Assembly: GCA_964468355.1 (NCBI GenBank)
Contig: CAYXSV010000016.1
Coordinates: 1 to 6,281, forward strand
Direction: 5' to 3'
DNA length: 6,281 nt
Source: CAYSLZ01 sp964468355
Lineage (GTDB): Bacteria; Patescibacteriota; Microgenomatia; UBA12405; JAHJSD01
Shown one piece after another: positions 1 to 4,007 of this stretch. Under the pieces are notes generated by a model. That model did no database searches, was not told the DNA's origin, and saw only the letters and a list, made by a program, of their open reading frames with translations. A program made the translations under genes and the position numbers. The number at the start of each line of letters is the position of its first letter. The first letter of the stretch is position 1.

Positions 1-566
1 ACAGAATTTCGGGTGTGTTAAGCAGAACACCGATTAAAAAAGAATTCGGCGACAAAAAAGTGGAGAAGTTTTATAAGCCGTCAGTAGTCACTATTGATAT
101 AAAGAGTTCTTTAGCCAAGGCGGTTAATTTAATGCTTGAAAAAGAAATTGGCAGTTTGGTGGTCACTGAAAACGGTACTAAAAATATTCACGGATTGGTC
201 AGCTGGCGCGACTTTTTAAAAGTAATTTCTAAAATGGATGAGGAAGGAATTGAGGTTTCATTTTCCCAGCTTTTTACCAGAAAAAGTTTGCGGTTGGCTA
301 AACAGGCAACAATAGATAAACTGCAGTGGCTGGTTGACAATGATTCAGTGTTTGCCAAAAAAGTTAAACGCGTGGATCTTAAACTGGAGGAAGTAGCCAA
401 ATCAAAAGACAATGTCCGACTGCCGTTGATGGAAGTTACGGCAATGGTTCGATTGAAAAAGGGTAATGAATTACTTCGGTCCGAGACTAAAGGCCGAACT
501 GTCAAATATATGGTTGATGAAGTTTTTGATAATATAAAGAGATTGTTAAGAAAAAATAATGATTAA
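1..566 (+). CDS. CBS domain protein with C-terminal S30AE/HPF-like domain (5' partial)
   Basis: The reading frame is open to the first base. The residues before the GTG at 15 (RISGVLSRTP) look like the last strand of a first CBS motif, so the true start probably lies upstream and GTG 15 is internal. Counting from GTG 15, residues about 16-72 form a CBS motif: VEKFYKPSVVTI, then ML-KEIGSLVV, then GLVSWRDFL. Residues about 97-181 resemble a ribosome hibernation/S30AE domain: ATIDKLQWL helix, VKRVDLKLEEV strand, MEVTAMVRL strand, ELLRSETKG, and a final amphipathic helix MVDEVFDNIKRLL ending in basic residues. CBS pairs usually bind adenosine nucleotides and S30AE domains bind the 30S decoding region, so nucleotide-sensed control of ribosome hibernation is a plausible but inferred role. 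The CBS call is strong. The HPF call rests on fold-pattern similarity read by eye. Confidence 0.8.
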   Translation, partial: RISGVLSRTPIKKEFGDKKVEKFYKPSVVTIDIKSSLAKAVNLMLEKEIGSLVVTENGTKNIHGLVSWRDFLKVISKMDEEGIEVSFSQLFTRKSLRLAKQATIDKLQWLVDNDSVFAKKVKRVDLKLEEVAKSKDNVRLPLMEVTAMVRLKKGNELLRSETKGRTVKYMVDEVFDNIKRLLRKNND

Positions 567-578
567 TCTTTGCTTTCT

Positions 579-654
579 GTCATCTCGAGCGTAACTTTGT
601 GAAGTCGAGAGATCTTTTTTTGAAAAAGGGATTCTTCGACAAGCTCAGAATGAC
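579..654. repeat. Dispersed-type imperfect inverted repeat in intergenic DNA
   Basis: The left arm begins GTCATCTCGAGC and contains GTCGAGAGATC. The right arm reads GATTCTTCGACAAGCTCAG and ends AATGAC. The arms are imperfect reverse complements around a T-rich then A-rich centre (TTTTTTT GAAAAA). Palindromes built on GTCATTCTGAGC...GAAGAATC are recurrent non-coding repeats in many bacterial genomes. This copy fills nearly all of the 103-bp gap between the CBS/HPF gene and the TatD-family gene. A folded RNA here could also act as a processing or attenuation structure, but no terminator-like T tract follows the right arm. Confidence 0.65.
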
Positions 655-669
655 GAAGAGAAATAGCCT

Positions 670-1500
670 ATGATTGACACTCACGCTCATCTAAATCTTC
701 CGGAATATTTAAGCAGAATTGACGAGGTTATTGATAACTGTCGTCACGCAGGTTTGACTGGTGTAGTTATTGCCAGTGCTGATCTTGAGGAGTCCCGAAT
801 TGCAGTGGAATTAGCAAAAAAGTATCCTGATTTTCTTTACGCCATGGTTGGGATACATCCTCATCAAGTAAATTCGAAGCACGAAATTCGAAATTCGAAA
901 ACACTTGAAATGCTGGAAGATTTAATTAAAGAAAACAAAGAATTTGTTGTTGCGGTGGGGGAGACGGGTTTAGATGATTCTGAACCTCCTCCTGGAGAAA
1001 ATGCTAGAAGCTTAGAGGAGCAAAAAGAATTGTTTCGCTGTCAATTGGAGTTGGCAGTTAAGTGTAATTTGCCGGTTGTTATTCACGCCCGCGGTTTAGT
1101 GGATGAAGTGATAGAAATCATTTCTGAATTTGAAAATTGTAAATTGAAAATTGAAAATTCCCCGCGTTTGCGGGGCGGCATATTTCATTGCTACGCCGGC
1201 GGAAAAAAACGGATTCCTAAAATTTTAGATTTGCCCGGAGAGTGGTATTTCGGTATTGACGGTAATGTAACTTATGATCAGGGTTTTCAAAACGTTGTTG
1301 CAGACATTCCTCACGACCGTTTGGTGCTGGAAACCGATTCTCCTTGGTTAACTCCCGAGCCCCACCGTGGAGAAACAAATACCCCGGCCTATTTGCCGCT
1401 TATTGCTACCCAAATCGCTGAAATTTGGGAAGTTGGAGCAGATAAGGTTAGTCAAATTACTACCACTAATACCAAGAAGTTATTAGACTTGTCGACTTAA
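670..1500 (+). CDS. TatD-family metal-dependent hydrolase (DNase)
   Basis: This 276-residue protein is slightly longer than typical TatD/YcfH enzymes (about 255-265). It is a TIM-barrel amidohydrolase-type protein, and the family cleaves DNA 3'-5' using two metal ions. The metal ligands are all visible: H5 and H7 in MIDTHAHL, E98 in VGETGLD, H139 in VVIHAR, H173 in FHCYAG and D223 in ETDSPWL. The C-terminal half (DSPWLTPEPHRG, then NTPAYL) is textbook. Two segments look inserted: residues about 69-77 (SKHEIRNSK) and about 156-169, between EIISEF and GIFHCYAG. Both coincide with low-complexity repeat DNA. ATG 670 begins the conserved MIDTHAHL, so the start is secure, although only a weak AGAG precedes it. 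It may be co-transcribed with the upstream CBS gene. The substrate and which TatD paralogue it is cannot be decided. Confidence 0.95.
   Translation: MIDTHAHLNLPEYLSRIDEVIDNCRHAGLTGVVIASADLEESRIAVELAKKYPDFLYAMVGIHPHQVNSKHEIRNSKTLEMLEDLIKENKEFVVAVGETGLDDSEPPPGENARSLEEQKELFRCQLELAVKCNLPVVIHARGLVDEVIEIISEFENCKLKIENSPRLRGGIFHCYAGGKKRIPKILDLPGEWYFGIDGNVTYDQGFQNVVADIPHDRLVLETDSPWLTPEPHRGETNTPAYLPLIATQIAEIWEVGADKVSQITTTNTKKLLDLST
871..901 (+). repeat. GAAATTC-type short repeat inside the TatD-family gene
   Basis: Overlapping copies of (C)GAAATTC are seen here, giving the in-frame residues NSKHEIRNSK after the conserved GIHPHQV. The reading frame is kept. This kind of simple repeat is normally intergenic. 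The segment lies on a surface connection of the barrel, away from the metal ligands. Confidence 0.6.
1131..1175 (+). repeat. AAATTGAAAATTGAAAATT repeat plus GC hairpin inside the TatD-family gene
   Basis: An A/T repeat built on TTGAAAA (1131-1159) runs directly into a GC-rich hairpin: CCCCGC (1160-1165), loop GTTT, GCGGGG (1170-1175). Together they encode residues about 154-169 (FENCKLKIENSPRLRG), which look extra compared with ordinary TatD enzymes. In these the helix leads almost directly into the G(I/V)FHC(F/Y)xG strand. Confidence 0.6.
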
Positions 1501-1516
1501 TGCTACGATCGTAGCA
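1501..1516. repeat. Perfect 16-bp palindrome between convergent genes
   Basis: TGCTACGATCGTAGCA is identical to its own reverse complement. It begins at the base after the TatD-family stop codon and lies in the 28 bp between two convergent stop codons. It could fold as a short hairpin in transcripts from either side and act as a weak bidirectional end signal, but no T tract follows on either strand. It could equally be a dispersed repeat or a protein-binding palindrome. Confidence 0.7.
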
Positions 1517-1528
1517 CTAAGTAGACGG

Positions 1529-2893
1529 TTATTTGTTCCAAATTAGATCAACAGCGGAGATAAGATCGGGGTAGGGGATATAGTCGTAGAGTTTGTCCTG
1601 CCAATCTTCTTTGGTAATGTCAATATGGGGGTTAACACCGTTGCCTTCAATTGGTTGGCCGTCGGAGCGGAGAGTTAAACGGTGGACCAAAAACATTGAG
1701 TATTTTTCATTTTTTGATATCTGGTTTTCCAGCGAAAATACACGCTCAATCGTTCCCCATCCTTTAGTGGTTGTGCCGACTAAAATCCCGACATTGTATT
1801 TTTTAAGAACCGAAGCAAAAACTTCAGCAGAAGATTGTGTATTTTCGTTAATTAAAATAACCACTTTTTTATACCTGACTAAACTCGGCAGCCAGCCGAG
1901 TTGGGTTTTGTGGTCTTCTTTTTCTCCCTGATGAAAGTATTGATAGGCGTATTGGTCATTACCGATGAATGGTCCGAGAAAATAAGGAAGTCCGTCAACC
2001 GCTCCGCCGACATTATTCCTTAAATCAATTATTAAAGTGTCAAGTTTGTTACCTTGGTCAAATTTTTGGGTGATCCGCTGGAGGTCTTCAAGAGTGGTTG
2101 GCGAAAATTTTGTTAGATGTAAATGAAGAATTTCCGGCTGAATGAGTTTATACTCAATAGTGGGGGCAATGCCTTGGGTATCGTAATTTTCTTTAGCTTT
2201 TTCATCACCTAAAACCTGCTGAGCTTTTTTGACTTCTTCAATTTCTTTCTGGACCTCTGGGGATTCTGTTGACTTTGGTGCCAGCTGGGCAATTTTTTCC
2301 TCAGCTGTTTGATTTATTTCTTCCGGGGAAGAATCTTGTTTAACCCCGAGGGCTTGATAGTAATCTTCGTCTGTTTGATTTTTAACTCTTTTCTGCAAGG
2401 CCAGTTCGTCTTTTTCAACATAGAGGCGGCTGCGCCCGAAAGGTTTAAGGTTGGCTAAAACAATGTCGGCCAACTGTTGTGTAAATTCTTTTTTCTTTTC
2501 TTCACTGCTGATTTTATTTATTATTTCTTCTAATTTATCGGCTAAGCAAGATTTATCGCCACACTCCCAATTTTGGGGTTGTTCGGTAAGTTTTTCTATA
2601 CCTTTAGCGTAGAGAGTAATTAAATTGTTTTCTTCCGGCTTCTGCCAATAGTTCTCGTTAATTTTGTCATAAACTTCGAGAAGAAAGACCAGGTGTTTGT
2701 CTTTTGGTTCGCTGTGTATAACGTTGGACACACGATCAGACCGAAAATAAAAATAACCGCTGATAATTACTCCAAGAAGTAAAAAAGTCGAGCCGATGAA
2801 AATAATTATCTTTTTTTGTTTCACAATTATTAATTTAGTATACATAAAAATTTGCATTATCTTAAAATTTTTGATAGTAATTAAAAGGGTCAC
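1529..2893 (-). CDS. Membrane-anchored S41 peptidase with degenerate J-like segment in place of PDZ
   Basis: This 454-residue protein has a hydrophobic anchor at about 28-50, after a basic KQKK. Residues 66-170 match the helical N-terminal region of carboxyl-terminal processing proteases (FLLEVYDKINENYW). Residues 248-454 form the S41 core: IEYKLIQPEILHLHLTKFS, DLRNNVGG (290-297), NTQSSAEVFA with the likely nucleophile S354, LVGTTTKGWGT, and the closing SDGQPIEGNGVNPHIDI. Between them, 177-241 reads like a DnaJ domain (DYYQALGV...SPEEI...QQVLGDEKAKENYDTQG), but the HPD tripeptide is replaced by APK. A PDZ domain would be expected here. In gap-free alignment with the E. coli Tsp motif, the catalytic Lys position is W379, and K377 is two residues earlier. 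C111 and C116 could form a disulfide if exported. The GTG start at 2893 is chosen because GGAG motifs lie 11 nt and more upstream. ATG at 2857 or 2845 is possible. It likely acts at the membrane in protein processing or quality control. Confidence 0.85.
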   Translation of the reverse strand: MTLLITIKNFKIMQIFMYTKLIIVKQKKIIIFIGSTFLLLGVIISGYFYFRSDRVSNVIHSEPKDKHLVFLLEVYDKINENYWQKPEENNLITLYAKGIEKLTEQPQNWECGDKSCLADKLEEIINKISSEEKKKEFTQQLADIVLANLKPFGRSRLYVEKDELALQKRVKNQTDEDYYQALGVKQDSSPEEINQTAEEKIAQLAPKSTESPEVQKEIEEVKKAQQVLGDEKAKENYDTQGIAPTIEYKLIQPEILHLHLTKFSPTTLEDLQRITQKFDQGNKLDTLIIDLRNNVGGAVDGLPYFLGPFIGNDQYAYQYFHQGEKEDHKTQLGWLPSLVRYKKVVILINENTQSSAEVFASVLKKYNVGILVGTTTKGWGTIERVFSLENQISKNEKYSMFLVHRLTLRSDGQPIEGNGVNPHIDITKEDWQDKLYDYIPYPDLISAVDLIWNK

Positions 2894-2909
2894 AATTAAA
2901 ATTTCTCCT

Positions 2910-2925
2910 CTCCTTTAGAAAGGAG
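2910..2925. promoter_or_regulatory. Palindrome carrying the ribosome binding sites of two divergent genes
   Basis: CTCCTTT, AG, AAAGGAG is a perfect 7-bp inverted repeat. The right arm gives AAAGGAG, 5 nt before ATG 2931 on the + strand. The left arm, read on the - strand, gives AAAGGAG, followed by a second GGAG at 2908-2905 and then GTG 2893. Only 37 bp separate the two start codons, so the promoters must overlap coding DNA or lie in this gap. I found no convincing -35/-10 pair. Confidence 0.6.
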
Positions 2926-2930
2926 ATTAA

Positions 2931-3149
2931 ATGTTACCTGAAAATAAAGTTGCGAACATAGGGGATTGGGAAGTTGAGCTTGATGTAGCGCCCGAAACAG
3001 ACAGTTTTCGCGGTAGGTTAGGAAGGATTACAATCGGACCTTCAGAAGTACGTTCACTTCAAATATCACGTTCAAAAGGGATGAAAATTCATGAAGTTGA
3101 ACAAATAAGTTCAAGAAGATGGCAAGTGACTATTTCCGGTGGAAAGTGA
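2931..3149 (+). CDS. Small orphan protein, 72 residues
   Basis: I do not recognise this protein. It begins MLPENKVANIGDWEVEL and continues with alternating hydrophobic and polar residues (WEVELDV, RLGRITIG, EVRSLQIS, KIHEVEQI, RWQVTIS), suggesting a small beta-rich domain. It has no cysteine, no membrane segment and no signal peptide. Reality is supported by a good Shine-Dalgarno (AAAGGAG, 5 nt before ATG), by sensible amino-acid composition, and by filling the space between the divergent S41 gene and the RNHCP gene, with 25 bp left before the latter. It could be a partner of either neighbour, but nothing in the sequence shows this. Confidence 0.7.
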   Translation: MLPENKVANIGDWEVELDVAPETDSFRGRLGRITIGPSEVRSLQISRSKGMKIHEVEQISSRRWQVTISGGK

Positions 3150-3162
3150 TTGCTTTAAAGTT

Positions 3163-3168
3163 TAAAAT
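3163..3168 (+). promoter_or_regulatory. Putative leaderless promoter of the RNHCP gene (-10 TAAAAT)
   Basis: TAAAAT lies exactly at -12 to -7 relative to the A of ATG 3175. TGGAAA (3140-3145, 4 of 6 matches to TTGACA) is 17 bp upstream of it. No Shine-Dalgarno precedes ATG 3175. Transcription starting at the ATG itself would explain this. The call is weak, since A/T-rich DNA yields such hexamers by chance. Confidence 0.4.
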
Positions 3169-3174
3169 AGATTA

Positions 3175-3504
3175 ATGGGTTTTAAGAAAAAAAAAGAAAA
3201 TTTTATTTGTGAGTATTGTGGGATAAAAGTTAAAGGGACCGGCTATACTGACCATTGCCCGAATTGTTTATGGTCAAAGCATGTTGACGTTGATCCCGGC
3301 GACCGCCGTGAAACCTGTCAAGGAATGATGGAGCCGATTGCCGCCGAACAAAAAGGGGATACCTGGCGTATTTATTATAGATGTCAAAAATGCGGCTACC
3401 GGCAGGTTAACCGCGCCGCTTCCGATGACAACATTGATAAAATAATCGACTTGTCCGCAAATCCAATAAAAACAGGTTACTCTGAAAAGACGTCGGCGGT
3501 GTAG
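3175..3504 (+). CDS. RNHCP-domain zinc-ribbon protein
   Basis: This 109-residue protein has four CxxC-type elements: CEYC (13-16), the signature HCPNCLWSKHVD (28-39, usually RNHCP...LWSKHVD, here TDHCP), and CQKC (90-93). It also has PGDRRETCQG and the YYRCQKCGYRQVNR end. These match the RNHCP family, small proteins of unknown function that probably bind zinc and perhaps nucleic acid. The N-terminus is basic (GFKKKKENF), encoded by a run of nine A that stays in frame. No Shine-Dalgarno is seen, and a TAAAAT box upstream suggests a leaderless mRNA. The last 28 bp overlap the end of the AMMECR1 frame on the other strand. The residues past about 100 (ANPIKTGYSEKTSAV) are probably a non-conserved tail created by this overlap. 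Confidence 0.9.
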   Translation: MGFKKKKENFICEYCGIKVKGTGYTDHCPNCLWSKHVDVDPGDRRETCQGMMEPIAAEQKGDTWRIYYRCQKCGYRQVNRAASDDNIDKIIDLSANPIKTGYSEKTSAV

Positions 3505-4007
3505 GTGAGGAGTTCAACGTTTGGGTCTTTGTAGCAGTCAATCGGCAGTCCGGCTTTGTTGGCGCATAAATGGGCAAGAAACTCCTCAGCGTTTTCCCAA
3601 TCTTCTTCAATTCCAACTTGAGGCAGGTAGGTTCCGCCTTGACTGCCTTTTTGGACAATCACCCCGTGAGTACCTAATTCAATTTTTTGCCAATCATCAA
3701 TTGGTTCCGGTTTGGAGAGGACCGAGATTTCAATAGTGACATCTTCTATTTCGTTTGGTTCAACCGGATTAAAACGCGGGTCTTTTTCAGCGGCCGCAAT
3801 TGTACGGTCAATTACTGTCTTCCATAGCGGCGTATTTGGTTCAAATTTACCCATGCATCCACGAAGCTGTCCGTTTTTACGAAGAGTGACAAAAACTCCT
3901 AATTTTTCCTCTAACTCCGGGTCCGTTATTTCAAAAATTGGTTTTCTACCGGTGGTGACATAACTTTCCAGTGTTTCCCTGGCAATTTCTAATAATTTGT
4001 TTTTATC
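3477..4007 (-). CDS. amrA: AMMECR1-family domain, AmmeMemoRadiSam protein A, read in the -1 frame after amrB
   Basis: 176 codons in this frame give a near full-length AMMECR1 domain. It has the helix NKLLEIARETLESYV, strand LGVFVTL, the signature LRGCMGKFEP, then DPRFNPV, the strand VTIEISVLSKPEPI, LPQVGIEEDW, and the end KAGLPIDCYKDPNVELLTYTADVF. The first ATG in frame (3854) sits inside LRGCMG, about 50 residues into the conserved domain, so it is not the natural start. Upstream there is no ATG, GTG or TTG before the in-frame TGA at 4022-4020. Only ATT at 4019 or an internal CTG could serve. The domain begins exactly where the MEMO frame meets a nine-A run, so expression as the C-terminal half of a MEMO-AMMECR1 fusion is most likely. 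The biochemical role of the family is unsettled. The family call is sure; the mode of expression is inferred. Confidence 0.9.
   Translation of the reverse strand, partial: DKNKLLEIARETLESYVTTGRKPIFEITDPELEEKLGVFVTLRKNGQLRGCMGKFEPNTPLWKTVIDRTIAAAEKDPRFNPVEPNEIEDVTIEISVLSKPEPIDDWQKIELGTHGVIVQKGSQGGTYLPQVGIEEDWENAEEFLAHLCANKAGLPIDCYKDPNVELLTYTADVFSE

Noticed and set aside
15..17. GTG 15 as the true start of the CBS/HPF gene
   Set aside because: The frame is open to base 1 and the preceding residues look like a CBS strand. No ribosome binding site can be judged.
611..630. Rho-independent terminator after the CBS/HPF gene
   Set aside because: The T run lies in the centre of the inverted repeat rather than after a stem, and no T tract follows the right arm.
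1593..1931. Forward frame antisense to the S41 gene
   Set aside because: The opposite strand codes for the conserved S41 catalytic core. This frame shows no recognisable motif.
3187..3195. Second nine-A run as another frameshift site
   Set aside because: RNHCP continues correctly in frame through it (KKKKENF into the conserved cysteine motifs), so no shift is needed. It also warns that A runs are common here.
3477..3854. AMMECR1 starting at ATG 3854 as a separate 125-residue protein
   Set aside because: It would remove about 50 conserved residues, and the ATG lies inside the LRGCMG signature. The frame clearly continues upstream to the slip site.
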